NCBI RefSeq assembly: GCF_026965555.1
Contig: NZ_CP114040.1
Coordinates: 62,001 to 126,000 of the forward strand
Reading direction: 5' to 3'
Length of the DNA: 64,000 nt
Origin: Nannocystis punicea
GTDB taxonomy: Bacteria > Myxococcota_A > Polyangia > Nannocystales > Nannocystaceae
Made by a program: the position numbers and the translations under genes. The notes beneath the pieces were generated by a model that was not told where the DNA came from, searched no databases, and saw only the letters and a program-made list of their open reading frames with translations. Shown in pieces: positions 43,963 through 51,827 of this stretch (positions are counted from its first letter, which is position 1; each line of letters begins with the position of its first letter).

Positions 43963-44913
43963 TCACGGCGCGGCGGCGAACAGCGCGGCGACCCAGTCGA
44001 CGAACACCCGCAGCTTGGCGCTCAGGTGGCGGTTCTGCGGGTATCCGAGGTAGATCGGGTGCGAGGGGCGCTGCCAGTCGGTCAGGACGGGGACCAGCTC
44101 GCCGCGCTCGAGGTAGGGGCGAGCCATGCACTCGAGGGCCTGCAGCACGCCGAGGCCGGCCGCGCCGGCGGCGAGGTGGGCGTTGCTGTCGTTGACGCCG
44201 AGCCGGCAGCGGCCGCGGATCGCCAGGGATTCGCCGTCGCGCTCGAATTGCAGGACCATCGGCCGGGCGGCGCGCGGCGAGACGTAGGTGACGACGAAGT
44301 GGTCGCCCTCGAGGTCGCGCGGGTGCTGCGGCGCGCCGTGTCGCTCGAGGTAGCCGGGCGAGGCGCAGGTGACCCACCGGATCGAGGCGAGCTCGCGCGA
44401 CACGTGGGTCACGTCGTAGGCGGTGCCCCGGATCACACAATCGATGTTGTCGCCGATCTCGTCGGCGGCGCGGTCGCTGACCTCGAGCACGAGCTCGATG
44501 TCCGGGTAGAGCGCGTAGAACCGCGGCAGCGCCGGAATGACGACGATGCTGGCGGTGGTCCCGCCGAGGTCGACCCGCAGCTTGCCTCGCGGGCTCTTCT
44601 GCGCGTTGCTCAGCGTCGTCTCGATCTCGTCCAGCTCGCCGAGCAGGCGGCCCGTCTGCTCGTAATAGGCGGCCCCGTCGGCGGTCACTGCCACCCGCCG
44701 CGTGGTCCGCTCCAGCAGCTGGACCCGCAGGTGCGCCTCCAGGCCCTGCACCAATTTGGTCACCGTGGCCTTGGGCATCTGCAGCGAGGCCGCCGCCCGG
44801 GTGAAACTGCCGGCCTCGACGACTCGCGCGAACACGCGCATCGCTAACAAGTGATCCATCGCTCCCGGGCTTCTCCACGGCAGACTATTCCCGACGGGGA
44901 ACAAAGAAGCCAT
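43963..44913 (-). CDS. LysR-family transcriptional regulator
   Basis: 316 residues if started at ATG 44911-44913, which has a consensus AAGGAG five bases upstream. The usual LysR start is the in-frame ATG at 44857-44859 (MDHLLAMRVFARVVEAG), 18 codons later and with a weaker site. HTH: GSFTRAAASLQMPKATVTKL, then VQGLEAHLRVQLLERTTRR. The effector-binding domain follows (GKLRVDLGGTTASIVVIPAL; LGVLQALECMARPYLERGEL). It resembles the CrgA/AaeR-like LysR subgroup. It is divergent from the MarR gene; palindromes related to that at the MarR promoter lie at its 5' end. The stop is followed after 2 bp by a perfect GACATGTC palindrome. Confidence 0.92.
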   Translation of the reverse strand: MASLFPVGNSLPWRSPGAMDHLLAMRVFARVVEAGSFTRAAASLQMPKATVTKLVQGLEAHLRVQLLERTTRRVAVTADGAAYYEQTGRLLGELDEIETTLSNAQKSPRGKLRVDLGGTTASIVVIPALPRFYALYPDIELVLEVSDRAADEIGDNIDCVIRGTAYDVTHVSRELASIRWVTCASPGYLERHGAPQHPRDLEGDHFVVTYVSPRAARPMVLQFERDGESLAIRGRCRLGVNDSNAHLAAGAAGLGVLQALECMARPYLERGELVPVLTDWQRPSHPIYLGYPQNRHLSAKLRVFVDWVAALFAAAP

Positions 44914-44943
44914 AAGAACTCCTTTTGTTTCCGAGAAGGAAGC
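44888..44943. promoter_or_regulatory. Two TTCC-type palindromes at the LysR 5' end
   Basis: TTCCC-GACG-GGGAA (44888-44901, inside the extended LysR reading frame) and GTTTCCGAGAAGGAAGC (44927-44943). The second shares GTTTCCGAG with the perfect palindrome before marR (45055-45063). They may bind one of the two divergent regulators. Confidence 0.4.
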
Positions 44944-45053
44944 AATTGCAGGCCTCTTCGGAGGCGGTCCTGCCGCCGCCGGTCCGGCGCCAGGGCCGCC
45001 GGGGAGCCGTGCGCGCGGCCTGACGGCGGCGGGGCCGAGGGGGACTTGCAATC

Positions 45054-45069
45054 AGTTTCCGAGGAAACT
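45054..45069. promoter_or_regulatory. Perfect palindrome upstream of marR, candidate MarR operator
   Basis: AGTTTCC-GA-GGAAACT, ending 14 bp before the MarR start codon. MarR proteins bind 16-20 bp palindromes overlapping their own promoter, so autoregulation is likely. Confidence 0.6.
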
Positions 45070-45083
45070 ATCATGACCGGGCG

Positions 45084-45545
45084 ATGGCGGCGAAGCGGGA
45101 GGTCAGCGGGCTCGAGGCGCACCTCGGCTATTGGCTGCGGCGGGTGTCCAACCAGGTCTCGCACGCGTTCCGGCTCAAGGTCGAGGCGTGCGGCGTCAGC
45201 GTCTCGGAGTGGGTCGTGCTGCGCGAGCTGTACCGCCCCGAGGGCGCGTCGCCGGGGGCGCTGGCGCAGTCGCTGGGGATGACGAAGGGGGCGGTGTCGA
45301 AGCTGGTGGGCCGCCTCGAGGACAAGGGGCTGGCGACCCGCTCGCCGTCCGAGGTCGACCGCCGGCAGCAGGCGGTCGCGCTCACGGCGAACGGGCGGGC
45401 GCTGGTGCCCCGGCTGGCCCACCTGGCCGACGCCAACGACGAGGAATTCTTCGGCCACCTGCCGCGACCGGTCCGCGACGAGCTCATGCGCGTGCTGCGG
45501 GAGCTGGCGCGGACCCACCACCTCGACAGCGCCCCGATCGATTAG
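45084..45545 (+). CDS. MarR-family transcriptional regulator
   Basis: 153 residues. Winged-helix MarR fold: GYWLRRVSNQVSHAFRLKVE dimer helix, VSVSEWVVLRELYRPEGASP, then GALAQSLGMTKGAVSKLVGR recognition helix and the wing DKGLATRSPSEVDRRQQAVA with the typical DRR. The start ATG 45084 lacks a strong Shine-Dalgarno. It is followed after 22 bp by the DUF1398-SnoaL gene, which is presumably under its control, and is divergent from the LysR gene. Confidence 0.93.
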   Translation: MAAKREVSGLEAHLGYWLRRVSNQVSHAFRLKVEACGVSVSEWVVLRELYRPEGASPGALAQSLGMTKGAVSKLVGRLEDKGLATRSPSEVDRRQQAVALTANGRALVPRLAHLADANDEEFFGHLPRPVRDELMRVLRELARTHHLDSAPID

Positions 45546-45567
45546 GGGCAGGAGAGAGCGACCAGCG

Positions 45568-46359
45568 ATGACGAACGACAGCGCGAATGTTCAGACGATC
45601 GAGGACTGCGCCCGGCAGTCGCACGCAGGGACCATCGACTTCGGCACCGTGGTCACGCGCCTGGCAGCGGCCGGGGTCGAGTCGTACCACGTCGATTACC
45701 GGGTCGGCCGGACCACGTATTACACCGCGGCGGGCCAGGTGCACACGTTCGAGCTGCACCTGCAGGAGCCGGCCATCGCCGCCGAATTCGACGGCGCCGC
45801 CGTCCAGGCGGCCGTGCGCGGGGCCCAGCAGGGCGAGGTGAAGTACCCCGAATTCGTCCGCCGCACCCGCGCCGCCGGCTGCGTCGGCTACGACGTGTGG
45901 ATCGCCGGCAGGCACGTCGTCTACCACGGCCGCCGCGGCGAGCGGCACGTCGAGCACTTCCCCGGCGGGCCGGCCGGGCGCGACAACGTCGAGGTGGTGA
46001 AGCAGGTGTACGCGGCGTTCGGCCGCCGCGACCTGGCGGCGGTGCTGGCCCTGTATGCGGCCGACGTGCAGATCGATCAATCGCCGGAGGTGCCGTGGGG
46101 CGACCACTACGAGGGCCATGCGGGCGCACAGGCGTTCTTCGCCCGGCTCCTGCAGGCGGTCGATTCGACGCTGGCGCTCGAGCGCTTCATCGACGCCGGC
46201 GAGCACGTGGTCGCGCTCGGCCGCACCCGCGGCGTCCTGCGGGCCAGCGGTCATCGCTTCGACGTGCCCATCGCCCACGTGTGGCAGATCCGCGACGGCC
46301 TGGTCGTGCGGATCCGCTACTGCATCGACAACCCGACGATGCTCGCGGCGATGTCCTGA
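45568..46359 (+). CDS. DUF1398-like domain fused to a SnoaL-like domain
   Basis: 263 residues, preceded by GGAGAG. Residues ~5-130 resemble the DUF1398 (E. coli YbcV-like) family: FGTVVTRLAAAGVESYHVDY, AIAAEFDGAAVQAAVRGAQQ, KYPEFVRRTRAAGCVGYDVW. Residues ~138-260 are an NTF2/SnoaL-like fold: VVKQVYAAFGRRDLAAVLAL, YEGHAGAQAFFARLL, HVVALGRTRGVLRASGHRFD, HVWQIRDGLVVRIRYCIDN. SnoaL-like domains are cone-shaped binding or enzymatic pockets. I do not know this fusion as a described protein; function unknown, with a stress or small-molecule role suggested only by the MarR neighbour. Its stop codon is inside a GACATGTC-family hairpin loop. Confidence 0.85.
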   Translation: MTNDSANVQTIEDCARQSHAGTIDFGTVVTRLAAAGVESYHVDYRVGRTTYYTAAGQVHTFELHLQEPAIAAEFDGAAVQAAVRGAQQGEVKYPEFVRRTRAAGCVGYDVWIAGRHVVYHGRRGERHVEHFPGGPAGRDNVEVVKQVYAAFGRRDLAAVLALYAADVQIDQSPEVPWGDHYEGHAGAQAFFARLLQAVDSTLALERFIDAGEHVVALGRTRGVLRASGHRFDVPIAHVWQIRDGLVVRIRYCIDNPTMLAAMS

Positions 46360-46369
46360 GGGACATGTC
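46352..46369. terminator. GACATGTC-family hairpin overlapping a stop codon between convergent genes
   Basis: TGTC-CTGAGG-GACATGTC; the TGA stop of the DUF1398-SnoaL gene (46357-46359) lies in the 6-base spacer. The convergent lipoprotein gene stops at 46376, 6 bp further. Confidence 0.7.
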
Positions 46370-46375
46370 CTCTCG

Positions 46376-47599
46376 TCAAGGTTGGATCACGGGGGCGAGG
46401 TAGACGTCGACGCGGGGCGGGTAGCCGCTCGCGTGGGTGACGAGGTCGGCCCGGCCGTCGCCGTCGACGTCGCCGAGCTCGAAGCGGAAGAAGTTGTAGC
46501 CCTCGCGGGCCCCGGCGTCGCTCCAGCCGTCGGCGCCGGCGAGGTAGAGCTGGAAGCGCCACTCGTTGTTCGGGATGTCGGCGGCGGCGTCGGCTCGCCC
46601 GTCGCCGTCGAGGTCGCCGAGGTCGAACCACGAGAGGTCCCAGATCTCGCTGATCTGCGGCTCGCCGAAGCCGCCGTCGCCGTCGCCGGGGTGGATGTAG
46701 AACTGCGGCGGGAATTCGGTGCTGGCGGTGACGACGTCGACGCGGCCGTCGCCGGTGACGTCGCCGCTGCGCAGCAAGGCGAAGGCCCACGGGTCGGCCT
46801 CGAAGAGCGGCGCGTCGGCGATCCCCTCGGCGGTGCCGGGCCACACCTGCAGCCACGGCCACGAGACGAGGCCGTCGCCGATCAGGAGGTCGGCCCGACC
46901 GTCGCCGGTCAGGTCTCCGGCCTGCATGTGCGTGAACTCGAACACGTCGGTGGTGGCCAGCTCGGTCACTGCGAGGTCGCCCCCGCCGGCGTAGACGGTG
47001 ACGCGCGGCGGGTAACCTGTCCCTTGAGCCAGGACGTCGGCGCGGCCGTCCCCGGTGACGTCGGCGACGACGAACTGCGAGAAGTCCCACAGCTCGCTGA
47101 CGACGACAGCGTCGCGGTCGAAGCTGCCGTCGCCCAGGCCCGGGTAGACGTCGACGCGCGGCGGATACCCCGTCCCCGAGGTAATGAGGTCGAGGCGACC
47201 GTCACCGTCGACGTCGCCGAGGTCCAGCGCCTCGAAGTCCCACACCTCGGTGACGACGGGCGTCAGCGAGTCGGGCCAGCCGTCGTCGGGGCCGGTGTCG
47301 TCGTCGCCGGTGTCGTCGTCGCCGGTGTCGTCGTCGCCGGTGTCGTCGTCGCCGGTGTCGTCGTCGCCGGTGTCGTCGCCGGTCGTGGGCGCGCCGGTGG
47401 AGGTCGTGGGCGCGCTGGTGCCGGCCGGGGACGTGCCGCCGGTGGGGTCGGCTTCGCTCGTGGCGGGATCGAGGTCGCTCGTGGCGGTGGTGATGGGCGC
47501 GGCGGTGCTCGCGTCGGCGGCGGTCGGATCGAAGGAGAGCGGGCAGCCGGCGTTGGCGAGGAGCAGCACCGCGGCGGCGCGAGGGAGGCGGCGAGTCAC
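46376..47599 (-). CDS. VCBS/FG-GAP-repeat lipoprotein with IS630 inserted at its 5' end
   Basis: 407 residues from the GTG at 47597-47599. Signal VTRRLPRAAAVLLLANAGCP (lipobox NAGC), then a Thr/Ser/Asp linker with GDDDT repeats. Six FG-GAP/VCBS-like repeats follow, each built on LGDVDGDGRLDLI-type calcium loops plus GYPPRVDVY strands. Such proteins form calcium-bound beta-propellers outside the cell. IS630 copy 2 starts 7 bp upstream of the GTG, so the native promoter and any Shine-Dalgarno site are now displaced 1.5 kb away. The frame stays open into the element but those residues are IS sequence. Expression now depends on a promoter supplied by the element or read-through, or is lost. Confidence 0.88.
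   Translation of the reverse strand: MTRRLPRAAAVLLLANAGCPLSFDPTAADASTAAPITTATSDLDPATSEADPTGGTSPAGTSAPTTSTGAPTTGDDTGDDDTGDDDTGDDDTGDDDTGDDDTGPDDGWPDSLTPVVTEVWDFEALDLGDVDGDGRLDLITSGTGYPPRVDVYPGLGDGSFDRDAVVVSELWDFSQFVVADVTGDGRADVLAQGTGYPPRVTVYAGGGDLAVTELATTDVFEFTHMQAGDLTGDGRADLLIGDGLVSWPWLQVWPGTAEGIADAPLFEADPWAFALLRSGDVTGDGRVDVVTASTEFPPQFYIHPGDGDGGFGEPQISEIWDLSWFDLGDLDGDGRADAAADIPNNEWRFQLYLAGADGWSDAGAREGYNFFRFELGDVDGDGRADLVTHASGYPPRVDVYLAPVIQP
47292..47366 (-). repeat. 15-bp tandem repeat in the VCBS lipoprotein linker
   Basis: Five perfect 15-bp copies (CCGGTGTCGTCGTCG on the plus strand), encoding five-residue GDDDT units. In-frame expansion or contraction would only change linker length. Confidence 0.85.
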
Positions 47600-47640
47600 G
47601 AGGGATCTAGTACATCCGGCCCGAAGTTCTCCAGGGGTTG

Positions 47641-47961
47641 CTAGGCCCTCTCTGCAAGGGTCCAGCCGAAGTTGCCGAGGAGCAGCTCGAGCAGTTCGTC
47701 GCGAGAGGCGCGGAAGGGTGTTGGTTCCCAGCGCCCGGTATGGGTAGCCATCTCCAGCTGCCACAAGTTGGCGGCGAGACGGCGCAGGCGCGCGTGCGGG
47801 ATCGGATCGTGGGTGGGGCCGGACTCGAGGGTGATGAGCGGGGCGCGATGCCGGACACGGATATGTGCGAGGCCCTGGTGTTGGCGCAGGAACTGCTCGA
47901 CAGCGCGAGCGTCATCGTCCGATTTCGCAGCGGCGTTGCGGGTGGTGCGTGGACGGCTCAT
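47641..47961 (-). CDS. Second (accessory) ORF of the IS630-type element, copy 2
   Basis: Protein identical to that at 7469-7789, including the ATGA overlap with the transposase stop. Preservation in both copies supports it being a real gene of the element. Confidence 0.75.
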   Translation of the reverse strand: MSRPRTTRNAAAKSDDDARAVEQFLRQHQGLAHIRVRHRAPLITLESGPTHDPIPHARLRRLAANLWQLEMATHTGRWEPTPFRASRDELLELLLGNFGWTLAERA

Positions 47962-49064
47962 GCGGCGTGGTGCCGCTGAGTGTGGACGAAGTGACCGCGG
48001 AAGGTCCAGTTGAACGGGTGCGCTTCGTCGCTGTTCCAGCGCCGGATGAAGCTCATCACGGCGCGGGGCAAGGCTCCGGCGCAAGGAAAGTCGGCGTAAC
48101 GAAGGACGCGGCGCTGCAGCAGCGAGAACCAGATCTCGATCTGGTTGACCCACGAGGCATGGATCGGCGTGTATACGAAGTGGAAGCGGTCGCCGTGACG
48201 CCGGTTGAAGCGAGCCCAACGCTGGTCCGCACCCTCATAGTGGATGTTGAGGTTATCCCAGACGACGTAGAGCTGGCCGGTAGGATATTTGCGGGCAAGG
48301 CTCTCCATGAAGTCCAAGAGGTCCTCGGCCCGTCGTTGCGGCTTGCACTCGCCCAGGACTTCACCGGTGCGGACGTCGAAGGCCGCGAACAACGACCAGG
48401 TACCGCGGCGGACGTACTCGAACTCGAAACGGCCCGCGCGGCCGGGCGCGGGGAGCTTGCTGGGAAATCTCCGTCCGAGCGCCTGCATGCCGGTCTTCTC
48501 GTCGACGCAGAGCACATGAGCTCCGTCCGGGGGATGATGGTAGAGATCGCAGATGCGCTGAACCTTGCGACAGAAGTCGGGGTCGGGGCTGTGCAGCCAG
48601 AGCCTCATCTTGTGCGGCCGGAAATCCTCGTTGCGCAAGATTCGCCCCACCTCGGACACGCTGAGCCCGACACCTGTCTCATGAAGCAGGCGCCTTGCCA
48701 ACGTCGCATATGTCCACGTCGAACGGGTCTGCTGGCCATGCCTGGCAGGCTTGTCACAGGCGAGTTTGATGAGCTTGCAGCGTGTCGCCGGCGATACCCG
48801 AGGAGGTCGCCCACTTCGCGGACGATCCTCGAGCGTCACGACTCGCCCATCACGCGCGAAGCGCCCACGCCACACCCTCACCGTGTCCACGTGGCAGCCC
48901 AATCTCCGCGCAATCTCCTGGTTTGAGTGCCCTTCGGCAGCGAGGAGCACGAGCCTCGCCCGGAGTACGAGGCGTGCCTCGGCGCGGCCACTCCGGGCCA
49001 GCACCTCCAGTTCGTCACGGACCGAAGGTGCCAAACGAAGCCGTTGTGCTCGTGGGCCTGGCAC
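47958..49064 (-). CDS. IS630-family DDE transposase, copy 2
   Basis: 368 residues, protein identical to the copy at 7786-8892 with the same candidate catalytic residues D188, D270 and E310 and the same GTG start. Complete and probably functional. Confidence 0.96.
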   Translation of the reverse strand: MPGPRAQRLRLAPSVRDELEVLARSGRAEARLVLRARLVLLAAEGHSNQEIARRLGCHVDTVRVWRGRFARDGRVVTLEDRPRSGRPPRVSPATRCKLIKLACDKPARHGQQTRSTWTYATLARRLLHETGVGLSVSEVGRILRNEDFRPHKMRLWLHSPDPDFCRKVQRICDLYHHPPDGAHVLCVDEKTGMQALGRRFPSKLPAPGRAGRFEFEYVRRGTWSLFAAFDVRTGEVLGECKPQRRAEDLLDFMESLARKYPTGQLYVVWDNLNIHYEGADQRWARFNRRHGDRFHFVYTPIHASWVNQIEIWFSLLQRRVLRYADFPCAGALPRAVMSFIRRWNSDEAHPFNWTFRGHFVHTQRHHAA

Positions 49065-49220
49065 ATCGACGAGATCGTTTTCGCGCCTCGCCTATTCCAC
49101 CGCCTATACCGCCCTGGCGATGGATCCAGGACAGAACCCCTGGAGAACTTCGGGCAGGCAGTACTAGCGTGGCACGCCGCGCCGGCCGCGGCAAACCGGG
49201 CGCGGATGCACGCGCTCGGA

Positions 49221-49234
49221 TGTCCAGAAGGACA
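49221..49234. repeat. GACATGTC-family palindrome, core only
   Basis: TGTC-CAGAAG-GACA with TTATCTTTT beside it. It lies 18 bp after the stop codon of the minus-strand barrel gene. TTATCTTTT also precedes the copy at 28279. Confidence 0.6.
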
Positions 49235-49252
49235 GGTTATCTTTTCGAGGAT

Positions 49253-50029
49253 CTAGAAATAGAAGGTGAGGCCGAGCTGGCCGCCTGCGGCCATCATCGC
49301 CCGCGCGACGAACTGCACCGACTGGCGGGTGAACTGGGGGCCGATGCCGATGATCCCCTGGCCGTAGAGGCTGACGCGGTCGGCGAGGAAGTACTCGATG
49401 CCGAGGATCGGTCCGACGCTGAGGTTGACGAGCCAGTTGTTGGGGCCGGGCGAGTCGAGGTAGTGCACGTGCAGGAAGGCGCCGGTGTACGGGGCGATCC
49501 GTCGCCACACGCGGAAGCCCTTGAGGACGGCGATCGATCCGCTCACGCCCGCCGAGACCTCCGGGCGGGACGTGCCCTCGCGCGTGCGGTGGGTGATGCC
49601 GGCGCCGAACGAGAACGGCAGGACGAATTTCTTGAAGACGCGACGAACGCCGATCTCGGTGAACATCATGCCGTCGGCCAGCGGCTGATCGCCGAGGCCG
49701 GCGACCGACAGCGGACCGAGCCCGCCGAAGATGAAGGTCATGCCCCAGTTGCCGGGCGCGGCTCGCACCACCGGCTGCGTGTCCGGCAGCTTGCCGTCGC
49801 CGGCAGGAGCGGGCGGCGAGGGCGTGGCGGCGGGCGGGGCAGTGGCCACCGAAGCGGGCTCGGGTGTGGCGGTCGATGAACTGTCCCCAGAGACAGGTGA
49901 ATCGACAGGCGGCGTCGCGGACGGCTCGGCGGCTGGTTGCCACGCGGCCATGGAGGGATCGGCGGCAGCGGTCGCGGCTTCGGCGGGAGCGCAGAGGAGG
50001 GCGAGCGTCAGGAGGGGGAGGGAGGCCAT
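49253..50029 (-). CDS. Outer membrane beta-barrel protein
   Basis: 258 residues from the ATG at 50027-50029. Signal MASLPLLTLALLCAPAEAA, then a Pro/Ala/Thr linker (about 25-85), then a beta-barrel of about 165 residues with alternating hydrophobic and Gly/aromatic strands (WGMTFIFGGLGPLSVAG, FVLPFSFGAGITHRT, SVGPILGIEYFLADRVSLYG) and a terminal Phe (LGLTFYF), the usual Bam signal. It resembles small OmpA-barrel/OmpW-like proteins. Ligand unknown. The frame opens further upstream to 50290 but without signal features. Its 3' end carries a short palindrome and then IS630 copy 2. Confidence 0.85.
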   Translation of the reverse strand: MASLPLLTLALLCAPAEAATAAADPSMAAWQPAAEPSATPPVDSPVSGDSSSTATPEPASVATAPPAATPSPPAPAGDGKLPDTQPVVRAAPGNWGMTFIFGGLGPLSVAGLGDQPLADGMMFTEIGVRRVFKKFVLPFSFGAGITHRTREGTSRPEVSAGVSGSIAVLKGFRVWRRIAPYTGAFLHVHYLDSPGPNNWLVNLSVGPILGIEYFLADRVSLYGQGIIGIGPQFTRQSVQFVARAMMAAGGQLGLTFYF

Positions 50030-50846
50030 TGTCCCGATGTTATCGATCGCTTCGACCGAGGTGAGCGGCCTGCCTCGGCGGAGCGTGATCGCGGCCACGG
50101 ACGGCCGCCCCGGCGGCGAGGCGCGCTCTCGCTCGATTCGCCGGGAGGACGGGCGGCCTGATGGCACGCATGGACGCTCGACGATTCGCGGTCGGTGTGG
50201 GTACATGAGAGTCGAGTGTATGTGTGGTGATTTGCCGGAATACTCGACGGAATGGCGAGAGAGCGGCTTCTTTCGGGATGTACGGCCCACGGTCGCACCA
50301 CTCGCAGGTCGCCCGTGCCCGGCCCTCTCCGTCGCGACTTCGTTGCCTTACCCGCTGGCCAGCGAAGGGAGGGTGCGAGCGAGGGATCGCAGAGCCGCGG
50401 AGACACCGGGCATGACGTCCAGTCACGGAGATCGGCACACCCGTCCTTGCGGGCCGCCGGCGATCCACTTCGCGGCGTGTCGGGGTGATTCGTCGAGAGA
50501 TCGCAATGCGTCGACGGTCGGCCGGCGCTCGCGCGGCGCCCGGGGCCGGCGTGCTCGCGCGGGGGATCGTCGATCGTCGCGGTCGAACTCGATGGCGGGT
50601 GCAGACGCAAAGATCGGTGAGGCCGCGACTTGCGCCGGACGCGTCCGCGGGGGACCGAGACCGGGCTCGGCGGGTGGATCGGCGACGGCTGGCCGCGAGG
50701 CGCCGATCGGACGGACGTCCAGGTGTTCCTCCGCCTCGACGGTGCGGTCCCGGCTGGGCTCGCTCGCCGAATTTTCAGCGTGCTCGTCGGCGCTGGCCCG
50801 GAGACCGATCGCGTGCAATTGCATCGGCGCCCCCCGAGGTCTCATC
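50030..50846. other. Gene-free 800 bp between divergent barrel and Cys-rich genes
   Basis: The plus-strand frame upstream of 50847 is Arg/Pro-rich and has no plausible signal. A short run of TGTG/TGTATG-type sequence (50211-50236) is the only compositional feature. Both promoters must lie here, but I cannot place them. Confidence 0.4.
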
Positions 50847-51698
50847 ATGCGACGCACATTCTCCGTCCTTCTCCGATCATTGGCCCTCGCGACCCCGCTG
50901 CTGCTGGCCGCCGAGGTGCAGGCCGCGTCCAGCCTGGCGCCGTGCGGCGAGATCTTCGTGCAGGGCGGGGCCGAATGCACGGTGTACGTCGGCCCCGTGT
51001 GCGAGGGCATGTGCAAGCCGGTGAGCTTGACGGCCGCCTGCGCCGCGGAGCTGCGGGCCGAATGCGAGGGGGAGTGCAAGGCGGAGGCCAGCGTCGAGTG
51101 CGTCGGCGGCTGCGAGGCCGATTGCCGCGCCGACTGCGAGGTCGACCCGGGTGAATTCAACTGCCAGCTGGCCTGCCAGGCCGACTGCAGCGCCAACTGC
51201 GACGGACACTGCTCGGCCTCGACGAACATGGGCGAGTGCAAGGCCTCGTGCGAGGCGACCTGCTCGGGCGATTGCGACGGGCAGTGCAAGGTGACGCCGC
51301 CCGAGGTCGACTGCGAGGCCAAGTGCCAGGCGGCGTGCACCGGCTCGTGCGACGCGCAGGCCAACATCGACTGCCAGGTCGATTGCCAGGCCGGCGGCTA
51401 CGCCAATTGCCGCGCCGACCTCGAGGGCGGCTGCAAGCTGCACTGCCAGCGGCCGGAAGGCGCGCTGTTCTGCGACGGCCAATTCGTCGACGTCGGCGGC
51501 CAGCTCGACGCCTGCGTCGACGCCCTGAAGGCCCTGCTCGAGGTCGAGGTGTACGCGGAGGGCAACGCCGAGTGCTCCGGCAACACCTGCCATGCGGAGG
51601 GCGAGATCGGCTGCCAGTGCGACGCCGGCGGCTCGCCTGCCGGCGGCCTGGCGCTGATGGGCCTGGGGCTGCTCGCGTGGCGGCGGCGTCGATCGTAA
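50847..51698 (+). CDS. Cysteine-rich secreted protein with MYXO-CTERM-like tail
   Basis: 283 residues from ATG 50847. Signal MRRTFSVLLRSLALATPLLL followed by AAEVQA. The mature region has 36 cysteines, mostly in C-x3-C spacing (CEADCRADC, CQLACQADCSANC, CEATCSGDCDGQC), an ordered disulphide or metal-binding repeat. The C-terminal GGSPAGGLALMGLGLLAWRR plus RRS is a MYXO-CTERM/GlyGly-CTERM type sorting tail: Gly-rich segment, one transmembrane stretch, then arginines. Such proteins are exported by type II secretion and processed at this tail in myxobacteria. Function unknown; a structural surface or matrix protein is possible. Confidence 0.87.
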   Translation: MRRTFSVLLRSLALATPLLLAAEVQAASSLAPCGEIFVQGGAECTVYVGPVCEGMCKPVSLTAACAAELRAECEGECKAEASVECVGGCEADCRADCEVDPGEFNCQLACQADCSANCDGHCSASTNMGECKASCEATCSGDCDGQCKVTPPEVDCEAKCQAACTGSCDAQANIDCQVDCQAGGYANCRADLEGGCKLHCQRPEGALFCDGQFVDVGGQLDACVDALKALLEVEVYAEGNAECSGNTCHAEGEIGCQCDAGGSPAGGLALMGLGLLAWRRRRS

Positions 51699-51827
51699 AG
51701 GCGCCGCCTCGAAGGGTGCTCCGGGCGAATCATGAGACCGCGGGCCACGAGCTCGCGGGAATCATGGCACCGCCCGGTGAGCGCCGGGCTCGTTCGCGCC
51801 GCAGAGGGAGGGCGGCGCGGAGCCGGC

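Larger units (their letters stand above)
47607..49167 (-). mobile_element. IS630-family insertion sequence, copy 2
   Basis: Same 1561-bp element as at 7435, flanked by GGAT-CTAG and CTAG-CGTG. Differs from copy 1 at two positions (47818 and 48285), both silent in the encoded proteins. The left end lies 7 bp before the start codon of the VCBS-repeat lipoprotein gene; the right end is about 85 bp from the barrel gene stop. Confidence 0.95.

Noticed and set aside
47292..47366. Tandem repeat considered as a CRISPR array
   Set aside because: 15-bp units without spacers, in frame inside a gene; a simple protein repeat.
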